Source: Nocardioides ungokensis (GTDB taxonomy: Bacteria > Actinomycetota > Actinomycetes > Propionibacteriales > Nocardioidaceae). Taken from it: a DNA stretch of 64,000 bases. Below, in pieces: positions 45,371 to 57,898 of the stretch (position 1 is its first letter; each line of letters starts with the position of its first letter). Under the pieces are notes generated by a model. That model saw nothing but the letters and a program-made list of their open reading frames with translations. It had not been told where the DNA came from and made no database searches. A program made the position numbers and the translations under genes. The stretch is taken from contig NZ_CP059164.1 in assembly GCF_013466985.1 (NCBI RefSeq), forward strand, positions 2,551,001-2,615,000. Reading direction: 5' to 3'.

Positions 45371-45939
45371 GTGCCGCTCCTCGCCTGCCCCAGCCGGGCG
45401 CCGGGCCCGGACTCGTGATCGTCCCCTACATCCTGCTTTGTCGACACGGCGACTTGTGGGCGACTCGCGGGCGACTCTAGGCCCGGCTTCCGGGGGCCAA
45501 CAAGGCGGTCCCCGAAACCCACCGGGTGCACGCCCGATCTGTTGAGGAACTGTGCATGGCGCAGCCGTCGAGTGCACAGGCCGACGTCCGCCTGTGCACA
45601 ACTCTGTGGAGGGCGGACCGGGCGTCGATCAGTCCGGGAGGTCCCGGCGGGCGCCCCACGGACCAGCGAGGCGAACTCCGGGTGCGACTCGATCCAGGAC
45701 CTGATGAAGGGGCACTTCGGCACCACCTGGCGGGTCCCGTCCGCGCGGACGTCCTCCAGCGCGTACCTCGCGATCGCCGAGCCCACACCACGTCCCTCGA
45801 ACCGGTCGTCGACCTCGGTGTGGGTGAACACGATCAGCTTCTCGGTCAGCTGGTACGCCGCGAACCCGGCGAGCTCGCCGTCGCACCAGGCCTCGTAGCG
45901 ATCCGCCTCGGGATTGTGGACCGTCGTCAGCTCGGACAT
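45367..45939 (-). CDS. GNAT-like N-acetyltransferase (YjdJ/GTNG type), C-terminus doubtful
   Basis: The domain occupies the first about 100 residues: YEAWCDGELAGFAAYQL, IVFTHTEVDDRFEGRGVGS (acetyl-CoA loop) and PKCPFIRSWIESHPEF, the compact single-domain acetyltransferase family. The start ATG at 45939 has GGTGG before it. Such proteins are usually 95-110 residues; here the frame continues to 45367, through an inverted repeat and into the parA start. I think the real end is near 45630 and that an indel hides it. Function unknown. Confidence 0.75.
   Translation of the reverse strand: MSELTTVHNPEADRYEAWCDGELAGFAAYQLTEKLIVFTHTEVDDRFEGRGVGSAIARYALEDVRADGTRQVVPKCPFIRSWIESHPEFASLVRGAPAGTSRTDRRPVRPPQSCAQADVGLCTRRLRHAQFLNRSGVHPVGFGDRLVGPRKPGLESPASRPQVAVSTKQDVGDDHESGPGARLGQARSGT
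45572..45599. promoter_or_regulatory. Inverted repeat GTGCACAGGC-N8-GCCTGTGCAC before the parA-scp operon
   Basis: Exact 10-bp arms (45572-45581 and 45590-45599), about 200 bp upstream of the probable parA start. GTGCA is repeated several more times nearby (45552, 45525 region). The half-site TTGTGCACA loosely resembles a DnaA box. It may be an operator or terminator. Confidence 0.55.
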
Positions 45940-45972
45940 GTCGCCCACCCTACGAGCCGACCCACAACGCGC

Positions 45973-48574
45973 TCACAGCCGTCGCATCGCCACGGTCGCC
46001 AGCACCAGCTCGCCCGCCGTGTCGGAGGCATCGAGGTCGGCCACCGCGTCGATCACCCAGTCGTGGTGACCCTCGGGGTCGTCGAGGGTCTGACGCACCC
46101 GCCACAGGCGGGCGACGTCGTCCTCCCCCGCGCCGACCGGCTGCCCGGTGGCCGGCTCGACCTCGAGCAGGGACGGCCCACGGGCGTCCCCACTGGTGCG
46201 AGGGTGTCGTGCTCGCCGTAGTAGGCCTCGATCGCCTCGTCCCACGCCGACCGTGTCATCCCCACCTCTCGCGGTGGCTCGGTCCGGTCGGCGGCGGAAC
46301 GCTCCAGGGCCATCAGCCCGTCGAGGTCGTCGCGTGCGACCAGCTCGACCCGGCGGAACATCGCATTGCGGACCCATCACCCGGAACGCCCGCTCCTGGC
46401 GGGAGATCGGGCGCGGCGGTGGCGGCGGCTCGTGGTGAGCCACGTCGGGACGCACGTGCCCCGGGTCGGTCAGCGCCTCCCACTCGTCGAGGAGCGAGGA
46501 GTCGGTCTGCCGCACGGTCTCCCCCAGCCACTCGACCAGGTCTTCGAGCTCGGGAGTGCGGTAGTCCTCGGGGACGGTCTGGCGCAGGGTGCGGTAGGCG
46601 TCGGTCAGGTAGCGCAGCACGAGCCCCTCGGACCGGGCCAGCTGGTAGCGGCTGACGAAGTCGGTGAAGCTCATCCCCTGCTCGAACATCTCGCGGACCA
46701 CCGACTTGGGCGACAGGGCGTCCTCGGGCAGCCACGGGTGCCGGCCCCGATAGATCTCGTACGTCGCCTCCAGCAGCTCGGCGAGCGGCTGCGGCCAGGT
46801 GACCTCTTCCAGCAGCAGCAGCCGCTCGTCGTACTCGATGCCGTGGGCCTTCATTTCGGCGATCGCCTCGCCGCGTGCGGCGTGCTGCTGGGCGAAGAGG
46901 ATCTGCCGGGGCCCCTCCAGCACCGCTTCGATCACCGAGACGATGTCGAGGGTGTGCTCGGGCGCCTCCGGGTCGAGGACGTCCAGCGCCGCAGCGCGAA
47001 GTGCGCCAGGGGCTGGTTGAGCGCGAAGTCGACCGGCAGGTCCACGGTCAGGGACGTAGCCGGCCGTGCTGGTCGGGCTCCTCGAGCCGGGTCAGGACGC
47101 CGGAGGCGAGAAGGCTGCGTGCGAGCCGGAGCGCGCGACGCGAGAGCCGCAGCTGCGCGCGACGGTCCTCGTGGTTGTCGGTGAGCAGGCGGCGCAGCAC
47201 CGGGAAGGCGTCCTCCTCGCGCGCCACGACGTTGAGGAGCATGGCGTTGTCGACCTTCATCCGGCTCACCAGCGGCTCCGGTTCCCCGGCGACGAGCTTG
47301 TCGTAGGTCTGCTCGGTCCAGACCACGGCGCCCTCGGGGCCTTCCTCAGCTGCGCCTTGCTCTTCTTCTTCGCCCGCTTCTCCGGGCTCATGCGGCGTTC
47401 TTCGCCTCGGCCTTCGCCTTGGCCCGCTCGTTCTCGATGGTGTGCTCGGGGGCCTGTACGACGACGTACCGGCCGTGTCGAAGCCGGCCCGGCCGGCCCG
47501 CCCCGCGATCTGCAGGAACTCCCGGGTCCGCAGGATCCGCTGCCGGCTGCCGTCGAACTTGGCCAGCCCGGTGAAGAGCCGGTCCGGATCGGCACGTTGA
47601 TGCCGACCCGAGCGTGTCGGTGCCGCAGATGACCTGGAGCAGCCCGGCCTGGGCCAGCTGCTCGACGAGACGCCGGTAGCGCGGCAGCATCCCGGCGTGG
47701 TGCACGCCGATGCCGCTGCGCAGCAGGCGGGAGAGGTCTTGCCGAATCCGGCGCCGAACCGGAAGCCCCCGATCCGCTCGGCGACCACGTCGCGCTGCTC
47801 GCGGGTCAGCTTCGGCCCGCCCGAGCCTCGGCGACAGCAGGGACGTGGCGTGCTCGATGGCTGCCGCCTGGGTGAAGTGCACGACGTACACCGGCCCTGC
47901 TTCGTGGCCACCAGCTCCTCGAGGGTCTCCGGCAGCGGAGTCATCGCGTAGCTGAAGGTCAGCGGCACCGGGCGCGCGGCATCGTCCACGACCGACGTCT
48001 CGCGCCCGTTGCGACGGGTGAGGTCCTTCGCGAGGGCCGAGACGTCGCCCAGCGTGGCCGACATCAGCAGGAACTGTGCCTGCGGCAGCTCCAGCAGCGG
48101 GACCTGCCATGCCCAGCCGCGGTCCGGCTCGGCGTAGAAGTGGAACTCGTCCATGACGACGAGACCGACGTCCGCGTGCGATCCCTCCCGCAGGGCGATG
48201 TTGGCCAGCACCTCGGCTGTGCAGCAGATGACCGGGGCCTCGGCGTTGACGGAGGCGTCGCCGGTCAGCATCCCGACGTTGTCGGGGCCCAGCTCCTCGC
48301 AGAGCGCGAAGAACTTCTCGCTCACCAGGGCCTTGATCGGAGCCGTGTAGAAGCTGACCCGGTCGGTCGCCAGCGCGGCGGCGTGCGCGGCCAGGGCCAC
48401 CAGCGACTTCCCCGACCCGGTGGGCGTGGCCAGGATGACGTTGTTGCCCGCCAGCAGCTCGAAGACAGCCTCGTCCTGGTGCGGGTAGAGCTCGAGGCCC
48501 TGACCGGCCACCCGGTCGAGCAGCGCGTCGTAGACCGCGTCCGCGGAGGCGCCGACCGCCGGGACCCAGCTCAC
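45973..48574 (-). CDS. DExH-box RNA helicase with DUF3516-like C-terminus (multiple frame disruptions)
   Basis: About 868 residues of a Ski2-like helicase. Walker [14 protein letters not shown] and DExH box [11 protein letters not shown] lie in the intact N-terminal 220 residues (from GTG 48574, which overlaps the xerD stop). [11 protein letters not shown] follows. From about 47900 to 47000 the frame changes at least six times, but the pieces read in order: [44 protein letters not shown] (motif VI), then the winged helix/C-terminal part to 46935 and after another one or two changes to 45973 ([11 protein letters not shown]). Unwinds RNA in decay or processing. Indel-dense, so sequencing error is likeliest. 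Confidence 0.8.
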
Positions 48575-49593
48575 TGGTCCCTCGCCCGCGGGTGCGCTGT
48601 CGCGAACACCTGACGGAGGTTTTCGACGGTGACCAGCGTGTAGACCTGTGTGGTGGTGACGGACGCGTGCCCGAGGAGCTCCTGGACCACGCGGACGTCG
48701 GCGCCGCCGTCGAGCAGGTGCGTGGCGAAGGAGTGGCGCAGCGTGTGGGGAGAGACGTCGCGGGTGACCCCGGCCCGCTCGGCCGCCTTCACCAGCACCG
48801 CCCACGCGGACTGGCGGGACAGCCGGCCACCGCGCGCGTTGAGGAACAGTGCGCCCCCGGTGCTGGCCGCCGTCGAGGCGGCGACGAGCTCGGGCCTCCC
48901 CCGCACCAGGTAGGCGTCCACCGCGTCGCGCGCGTACGAGCCGACCGGCACGAGGCGCTCCTTGCCGCCCTTGCCCCGCAGCAGGACGGTCCCGTCGACG
49001 GCGTCGAGGTCGTCGACGTCCAGCCCCACGGCCTCGGAGATCCGGGCCCCGGTGCCGTAGAGCACCTCCAGCAGCGCCCGGTCCCGCAGCGCGAGGGTGG
49101 TGCCGGCGGCACCGGAGGCCTCCAGGATCGCCTCGACGTCGGCGAGCGGCAGCGCCTTGGGCAGCCGCTTCGCGGGCGCGGGAGGCTTGACCGAGCCCGC
49201 CGGGTCGACGGTGGCCAGGCCGTCGCGCACGGCGAACCGGTGGAAGCCGCGCACCGCCACGACCGTGCGGGCGGCCGAGCTCGCGCTGAGCGGCGCGTGA
49301 TCGGCGTCCCCCTCCCGCAACCGCACCAGGAAGTCGCTGACGGTCGTCTCGGAGATGCCGCCGAGGTCGTCGATGCCGCGCTCCGCGAGGTACTGCTGGT
49401 AGCGCCTCAGGTCGCGCCGGTACGACGTCAGCGTGTTGGCCGCGAGCCCGCGCTCGACCGACAGGTGGTCGAGGTAGGTCCGGACGGCGCGAGCCAGCCC
49501 GCCGATGCCCAGCCCGGTCGGGGCCGGGGCGCCGGTCGGGGCCGGGGCGCCGGTCGGGGCCGCACCTCCGGTGGTCGAGCCTGTCGAGACCAA
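48571..49593 (-). CDS. xerD: Tyrosine recombinase XerD
   Basis: 340 residues; resolves chromosome dimers at dif with XerC. SAM-like N-terminal domain ([26 protein letters not shown]) then the catalytic domain with Arg184 (GTGARISE), Lys208 (GKGGKER), His283/Arg286 ([12 protein letters not shown]), His309 (LGHASV) and nucleophile Tyr318. The only start in frame is the TTG at 49593, inside a dispersed-repeat-like sequence, and residues 14-26 come from an 18-bp DNA repeat (GAPAPT twice). The core starts at about residue 33, so the first 30 residues are a recent addition. Confidence 0.93.
   Translation of the reverse strand: MVSTGSTTGGAAPTGAPAPTGAPAPTGLGIGGLARAVRTYLDHLSVERGLAANTLTSYRRDLRRYQQYLAERGIDDLGGISETTVSDFLVRLREGDADHAPLSASSAARTVVAVRGFHRFAVRDGLATVDPAGSVKPPAPAKRLPKALPLADVEAILEASGAAGTTLALRDRALLEVLYGTGARISEAVGLDVDDLDAVDGTVLLRGKGGKERLVPVGSYARDAVDAYLVRGRPELVAASTAASTGGALFLNARGGRLSRQSAWAVLVKAAERAGVTRDVSPHTLRHSFATHLLDGGADVRVVQELLGHASVTTTQVYTLVTVENLRQVFATAHPRARDQ
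49516..49561. repeat. 18-bp tandem repeat, about 2.5 copies, in the xerD 5' end
   Basis: GGTCGGGGCCGGGGCGCC at 49516-49533 and 49534-49551, partial third copy to 49560. In frame with xerD, encoding repeated GAPAPT. Copy-number change would alter the XerD N-terminus without a frameshift. Confidence 0.85.
49570..49592. repeat. Dispersed-repeat-like element at the xerD start
   Basis: GGTGGTCGAGCCTGTCGAGACC. I recall this 'TCGACAGGCTCGACCACC' type as a frequent intergenic repeat in Nocardioides and relatives. Only one copy lies in this window. It contains the xerD TTG start region. Confidence 0.5.
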
Positions 49594-49606
49594 CTCAGCC
49601 CCGGGA

Positions 49607-50727
49607 TCAGCTCAGGACGGCGTCCAGCGAGATCGCGTCGATGCCGACCGCCTCGCCGACGGGCGCGTTGGTGAGCTGGCCGGCGTGGGTGTTCAGGCCC
49701 AGCGCCAGGGAGCGGTCGTCGCGGCACGCCTGGGCCCAGCCCTTGTTGGCCAGCGCCACGGCGTACGGCATGGTCGCGTTGGTCACGCGTAGGTCGAGGT
49801 GTTCGGCACCGCGCCGGGCATGTTCGCCACGCAGTAGAACGTCGAGTCGTGCACCGTGTACGTCGGGTCCGCGTGCGTGGTCGGGTGGGTGTCCTCGAAG
49901 CAGCCACCCTGGTCCACCGCGATGTCGACCAGCACCGAGCCCGGCTTCATCTGCGAGACCAGCTCGTTGGTGACCAGCTTGGGCGCCTTGGCACCCGGGA
50001 TCAGCACCGCACCGATGACCATGTCGGCCTCGCGGACCTGCTGCTCGATGGCCAGCTTGGACGAGGCCAGCCCGTGGACACCCGGTTGTTGTAGCGCCAG
50101 AACGACATCCGCAGCTTGTCCAGGTCGGTGTCGAGCAGGGTCACGTCGGCCCCCATGCCCAGCGCGATGTTCGCGGCGTTCTGCCCCGAGACCCCCGCAC
50201 CGATGATGACGACCTTGGCGTTGGCGACCCCGCCCACGCCACCCATCAGCACGCCCGGCCCCCCTGGGCCTTGAGCAGCGAGTAGGCGCCCACCTGCGGC
50301 GCCAGGCAGCCCGCGACCTCCGACATCGGGTAGAGCAGCGGCAGCCCACCCGAGGGCAGCTGCACCGTCTCGTAGGCGATCCCGGTGACCTGACGCTTGA
50401 TCAGCTCCTCGGTCAGCGGCTTGTCCGCCGCCAGGTGCAGGTAGGTGAAGAGGGTCAAGCCCTCCCGCATCCGGTGGTACTCCTCGGCCACCGGCTCCTT
50501 GACCTTCAGCACCATGTCGGCGGTGCCCCACACGTCGTCGGCGCTGTCGAGCATCTGCGCGCCCGCGGCGACGTACTCGGCGTCCGATCGCGATCGAGAA
50601 GCCGACGCCGGCGTTTCCTCTCGATGAAGACCTCGTGACCGTGCGCGGTGAGCTCGTGCACGCCGATGGGCGTGATGGCCACGCGGTACTCGTGGTTCTT
50701 GACTTCCTTCGGGACGCCGACCTTCAC
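49607..50727 (-). CDS. ald: Alanine dehydrogenase (four or more frame disruptions)
   Basis: About 374 residues; interconverts L-alanine and pyruvate plus ammonia with NAD. Pieces in order: [23 protein letters not shown] (N-terminus from GTG 50727, AAGGAG upstream), [67 protein letters not shown] (NAD site), [46 protein letters not shown]. Frame changes near 50600, 50265, 50085 and 49790. All pieces match Ald well, so one gene with indels. Confidence 0.88.
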
Positions 50728-50780
50728 CTGTTCATCTCCTTGCGTGAGGCGCACCACACCCTTGTGTGCGCGGCGCGAGA

Positions 50781-51389
50781 CTACCCCCCGGTCCTTGTCG
50801 ATCCTGCCAGACCCCGGGCCTGGGCCAACAGCACGGCGACGACGACCGGCGCATCGGCGATCCGGCCGTCGAGCACGGCGCTCACCAGGTCGTCGAAGGG
50901 GACCCAGAAGGTCTCCATGTCCGCCTCCTCGTGCTCGGGCACGAAGTCGCCGCGGTCGGCCGGTCGCAGGTCGCGCGCCAGGAAGAAGTGCATGATCTCG
51001 TTGGAGAGGCCGGGCGAGGAGAACGTCGAGGAGAGCCGGGTCCACTCCCCCGCCGACATCGAGGCCTCCTCCACCAGCTCCCTCCGCGCGACCTCGACCG
51101 GGTCCTCGCCCTCGACGTCGCAGAGCCCGGCGGGCAGCTCGACGAGGCGGTGCTGGGCCGCGTGGCGGTACTGCCGGATGCAGAGCACCCGCTCCTGGTC
51201 GTCGACGGCGAGGATGATCACGGCGCCCGGGTGCTCGAGCACGAGGCGTCGGAAGGGCTTCTCCTGCAGCTGTCCGGGGCGCTGGACGTCGTCCGAGCGC
51301 AGCGCGACGACCCAGTCGTCGCGGTGCAGGTCGGTGCTCGAGGTGACCGGCCAGGCCTCCGGCTCGTCGGTCAGTCGCGGCGTGGGCAT
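50781..51389 (-). CDS. NUDIX hydrolase, ADP-ribose pyrophosphatase-like
   Basis: 202 residues from MPTPRLTDEP. Nudix box GEDPVEVARRELVEEASM (E-x7-RE-x2-EE), preceded by LVELPAGLCDVE; one extra residue between the first Gly and the first Glu relative to GX5E. Middle strand FFLARDLRPA and C-terminal helix follow. Group is typically ADP-ribose diphosphatase (ADPRase), in the usual place next to pyrG in actinobacteria. Longer reading to 51476 overlaps the pepN start and is rejected. Confidence 0.9.
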   Translation of the reverse strand: MPTPRLTDEPEAWPVTSSTDLHRDDWVVALRSDDVQRPGQLQEKPFRRLVLEHPGAVIILAVDDQERVLCIRQYRHAAQHRLVELPAGLCDVEGEDPVEVARRELVEEASMSAGEWTRLSSTFSSPGLSNEIMHFFLARDLRPADRGDFVPEHEEADMETFWVPFDDLVSAVLDGRIADAPVVVAVLLAQARGLAGSTRTGG

Positions 51390-51453
51390 GCCCGTGACGC
51401 TACCGTGCAGGCCATCGGGCACCGTCGCCCGGAACTGCAACGGAGGAGTCAGC

Positions 51454-53923
51454 ATGTCCATGGCCGGGCGAGCCACGTCCGGTTTGCCGCAGCCTCACCC
51501 GGGAGGAGGCCGAGGCGCGGAGCACGCTGCTGGACGTCACCCGCTACGACATCTCCGTCGACATGCGGGGCCTCTTCGAGGGCGAGGTCCTCGAGTCCAC
51601 CTCGACCATCACCTTCCGGTGCCACCAGCCGGGCGCCGGCACCTTCGTCGACTGTGCGGCGGAGGTTGCGCCGGGCCACGCTCAACGGACGCGAGCTCGA
51701 CCTGGGCACGGTCAGCGAGGGGCGCATCCGCTGCCCGACCTGGCCGCGGAGAACGTCCTGGTCGTCTCCTCCGCCCAGCACGACACCGGGAGTGCGCCGG
51801 CATCCTGCGCACGGTCGACCCCTCCGACAAGCTCGTCTACGTCTGGACCTCGTTCGAGGCCGACGACGCCCGCCGGGCCTGGGCCTGCTTCGACCAGCCC
51901 GACCTGAAGGCACCGCACGCCTTCACGGTGCTGGCCCACGAGAGCTGGACGGTCACCAGCAACGGCGCGCCCACGTCGGTGGAGGAGCAGGCGGACGGGG
52001 GTCGGGTGTGGACGTTCCCCGACACCCCGTCGCTGTCGACGTACGTCGTCGTGGTCAACGCCGGTCCGTTCCACGAGCTCCGCGAGGAGCGCGGGGGCAC
52101 AGCCTCGGCCTCTACTGCCGCCAGTCGCTGCGGCAGTACCTCGAGCGCGACGCCGCCGAGCTCTTCGACGTCACCGCCGCCGGCCTCGCCTTCTTCGGCG
52201 AGCAGTTCGGACAGCCGTTCCCACAGGCCCGATACGACCATGTCTTCGTCCCCGAAGGGCGGCGCGATGGAGAACTGGGGCTGTGTCACCTGGAGTGACA
52301 GCGTGCTGTTCCGCAGCCCTCCGACCTACGGCCAGCGCGAGTCGGTCGTGGACGTGCTGCTGCACGAGATGGCGCACATGTGGTTCGGCGACCTGGTGAC
52401 CATGCAGTGGTGGGACGACCTGTGGCTCAACGAGGCGTTCGCGTCGTGGGCCTCCACGTGGGCTGCGGTCAACGCCACGGCCTACACCGACGGCTGGGCG
52501 TCGTTCCTGGCCGGCCTGAAGCTCTCGGGCTACCAGGTCGACATGGGTCCGGCCTCGCACCCGATCCGGGGCGACGTCCCGGACGTCGAGCAGGCGATGG
52601 CGAACTTCGACGCCATCACCTACGTCAAGGGTGAGAGCGTGCTCAAGCAGCTGGTCGCATACGTCGGTGAGGACGCCTCGTCGAGGGGCTGCGGACTACT
52701 TCCGCCGGCACGCGTGGGGCAAACCCGGCTGGCCGACCTGATGGACGCGGTCGGAGAGGCCTCGGGTCGCGACCTGTCCGGCTGGACCGAGGCGTGGTTC
52801 GACCGGGCCGGCACCGACACCCTCGTGCTCCAGGGGACGCAGGTGTCGCCACTGCCCCCGCCGGCGGGGAGCCTCGGCCCCACCACCTGGAGATCGGCGC
52901 GTTCCGCCGTGCGGCCCCCGAGGGCGGAGGCTCGAGCGGATCGGCACCACGACGGTCGAGACGTCGGGCTCACGCACCGCGGTCGAGGGGCTGCCCGAGG
53001 GCGCCGACCTCTACCTGCTCAACGACCGGACCTGACCTTCGCCGCGGTCCGCACCGACGAGCAGTCGCTGAGCACCATGCTCGGGTCCGCCGGTGACCTC
53101 CCGGACCCCGTCTCGCGGGCCTTGGCCGTGACCACTGCCTGGGACATGCTGATGAAGGGCGAGCTGTCCACCGACGAGCTGCTCGGCTGCGTCCTCGCTG
53201 TGCTGCGCGGCGAGCGCACGCCCGGCGTGGTCGAGCCCTTCCTCAGGATGGCCCTGCGTGCGCCGAGCAGTGGAGCCCCGCCGTGGCGGTGCCCGCCCCA
53301 GCTCGCGCGACTGGCCGAGGTGGCCGCGGGCCTGGCCGAGGAGCCCGACCACCGGGGCCCCGCGCTGCGCACCCTCGCCGCCGCCGCATCGAACCTCCGA
53401 GCACTTCACGCTGCTGGAGGCGGCGACCGCGGACGACAACGACCTCGCCTGGCGGGTCCTGGCCCGCCGCGCCGCCCTCGGCGAGTACGACCCCGCTGCC
53501 GTCGAGGCACTCCTCGACCGCGACCCCGACCCCGACGCCCGGGTCCGGGCCCTCGGCGTCACGGCCGCCCGCGCCGAGGAGTCGGCGAAGGCGGAGGTCT
53601 GGGCCGAGATCTGGGAGAAGCGCTCGATCCCCGCCGGCTCCCCGCTGTTCGGCGTGGCGAACAGCTTCTGGCGGCCGGTCCAGCACGAGCTCCTGCTGCC
53701 CTGGGCGCACCGCTACCTCGACGAGGTGGAGGGGCTCGGCAGCGGAGGCGGCATGCTCGCGGTCGGCTCCCTGATGCGCGGGATGATGCCCACCACCGCC
53801 GACCAGGCGTTCGTCGCCCGGGCCCGGGCGATGGCCCAGGAGCCGGGGCAGAACCCGACCGTGCGCGCGGCCCTGCTCAACGGCAGCGACACGCTCTCCC
53901 GGGTCCTGCGTGCCCGCGGCTGA
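51454..53923 (+). CDS. pepN: Aminopeptidase N (M1 family; many frame disruptions)
   Basis: About 824 residues, zinc metallo-aminopeptidase. From ATG 51454 (GGAGG upstream): LTREEAEARSTLLDVTRYDIS, then FEADDARRAWACFDQPDLKA, GAMEN exopeptidase motif (MENWGCVTWSD), HEMAHMWFGDLVTMQWWDDLWLNE (HExxH-x18-E zinc site intact), a four-helix domain and a C-terminal ERAP1-like helical domain ending RVLRARG. Frame changes near 51490, 51655, 51790, 52095, 52260, 52690, 52935, 53035, 53270 and 53390. Order and completeness indicate one functional gene with indels. Opposite in orientation to all neighbours. Confidence 0.85.
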
Positions 53924-53947
53924 CGCCGCCGCCGTCCTGAGCTGACG

Positions 53948-53997
53948 CGGGTCGGCGCCGGACTGTCGTGATCACCCACGCAGCCGGCGCCGACCCG
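53948..53997. terminator. Bidirectional terminator between pepN and pyrG
   Basis: Exact 14-bp stem (53948-53961 and 53984-53997) between two convergent stops, 22-nt loop. Confidence 0.8.
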
Positions 53998-54014
53998 TCG
54001 GCGCTCTGGCTCGG

Positions 54015-56596
<2,582 letters not shown>

Positions 56597-56600
<4 letters not shown>

Positions 56601-57818
56601 GAGAAACGGTCCTTGCACGTTGAGGACGAGGGCACGGTCACGACGAGCGTGTGGACGAGGTCCGCGAGGGCGGACTGCAGGGAGTCACGCCACTCACCCC
56701 CGACCGGGGTGACGGAGATCGCCGCGGCGAGGGCCACGAGGCCGGCGAGCATGACGAGGTAGAGGTGGCGGGTCGCACCCGACCCGAGTAGAGGTGCGGC
56801 ACGGCCGTCGCGTCGACGAGCCGGGGGCCGACCTTCAGCCGGGTCAGGTAGGTGCTGGCCAGGCCGGGTCGCTGCCGGTCCAGGAACTCCTCGATGGTGG
56901 CGTGCATGCCCACGCCGACCACGAGGGAGGCGTCGCAGGCGTCGGCCAGGATCAGCGCCGCGTCCTCGGGCGTCGCGCCCGACTCGAGCCGCAGCGGGCG
57001 TACGCCGAGTCGCTCGAGCTGTTCGGTCGCCGAGCGGTCTCCCCACGGTCGATGCGCAGCACGACGTCGCGAGCCGCCCGCAGCGTCTTGACCGAGGGCC
57101 GCTCGGCCTCGTCGACGCGAGCGTCGAGCACCACGATGTCGGGCCGGAAGCCGGCCTCTCGCAGGACCTCGGCGCCCCGCTCGACCCCGATCAGGACCGG
57201 CTGCTGCTCACGGAGGAACGGGCGGATCGCGGCCAGCTCGCGCTCGTGCTCGTGCCCGGCCACCACGACGACGACCGCGCGACCGGCGATCCGGGTCGAG
57301 GGCTTGGGCAACCCCCGGCCGTGCAGGAGGAGGTCCTCCTCGCGGCGCAGGAACTCCGAGCTGTTGTGCATGAAGGTCTCGAGCTGGGTCGCCATGCCGA
57401 CGCGGGCCTGGTCCATCTGCGCGCGGACGTCGTCACCGTCCACCTCGTGGCCGGTGGCCACCAGCTCGTCACCGACGTGGACCGAGCCCTCGTGCACCCG
57501 GATCCTGGCGCCGTCCCTGATCGCGGACAGGCCGTCGGTGCCGATCCCGTCCACGAGCAGGACGCCCGCGTCGGCGAGGACCTGGGGCCCGAGGTTGGCG
57601 TAGCGGCCGGAGATCATCGGCGAGGCGTTGATGACGGCGGCCACACCGGAGTCGACCAGCGCCTGGGCGGTGGCGCGGTCCATGTCGAGGTGGTCGAGGA
57701 CGGCGAGGTCGCCGGGACGCAGCCGGGGCAGCAGGTTGCGCGTCCGGCGCTCGACGCGGGCGGTGCCCACGAGGCCCGGGGGCGCAGTCGCGGGGCGTTG
57801 TCGAACAGGCAGCTTCAT
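56597..57818 (-). CDS. steA: SteA-like cytokinetic ring protein (two frame disruptions)
   Basis: About 408 residues. Begins MKLPVRQRPATAPPG, with LLPRLRPGDLAVLDHLDMDRATAQAL and GVAAVINASPMISGRYANLGP; then a thiamine-pyrophosphokinase-like domain (RIAGRAVVVVVAGHEHERELA) and, after a change near 57040, LGVRPLRLESGATPEDAALIL, then VGVGMHATIEEFLDRQRPG. After a second change near 56780 come the membrane helix LYLVMLAGLVALAAAI and the stop. Orthologous to Corynebacterium SteA, by memory. Cytosolic domain plus one C-terminal anchor. Precedes steB. Confidence 0.85.
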
Positions 57819-57898
57819 GACCGAGCCATCATTTCAAACCGGCGCAGCCCGATCCGGCATCCGCGCACCCCGGGCGCGTCGGCGGTGCCGGCCCGGCT

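Noticed and set aside
45973..48574. Helicase as a true pseudogene
   Set aside because: Motifs I-VI all preserved in order and neighbouring essential genes show the same type of break.
49516..49561. Regular repeats suggesting a CRISPR array
   Set aside because: Two and a half head-to-tail 18-bp copies without spacers, inside xerD; no cas gene.
48571..49593. Phage or island integrase
   Set aside because: All catalytic residues and the context (parA-scp-pyrG-recN) are those of chromosomal XerD; no att site or cargo.
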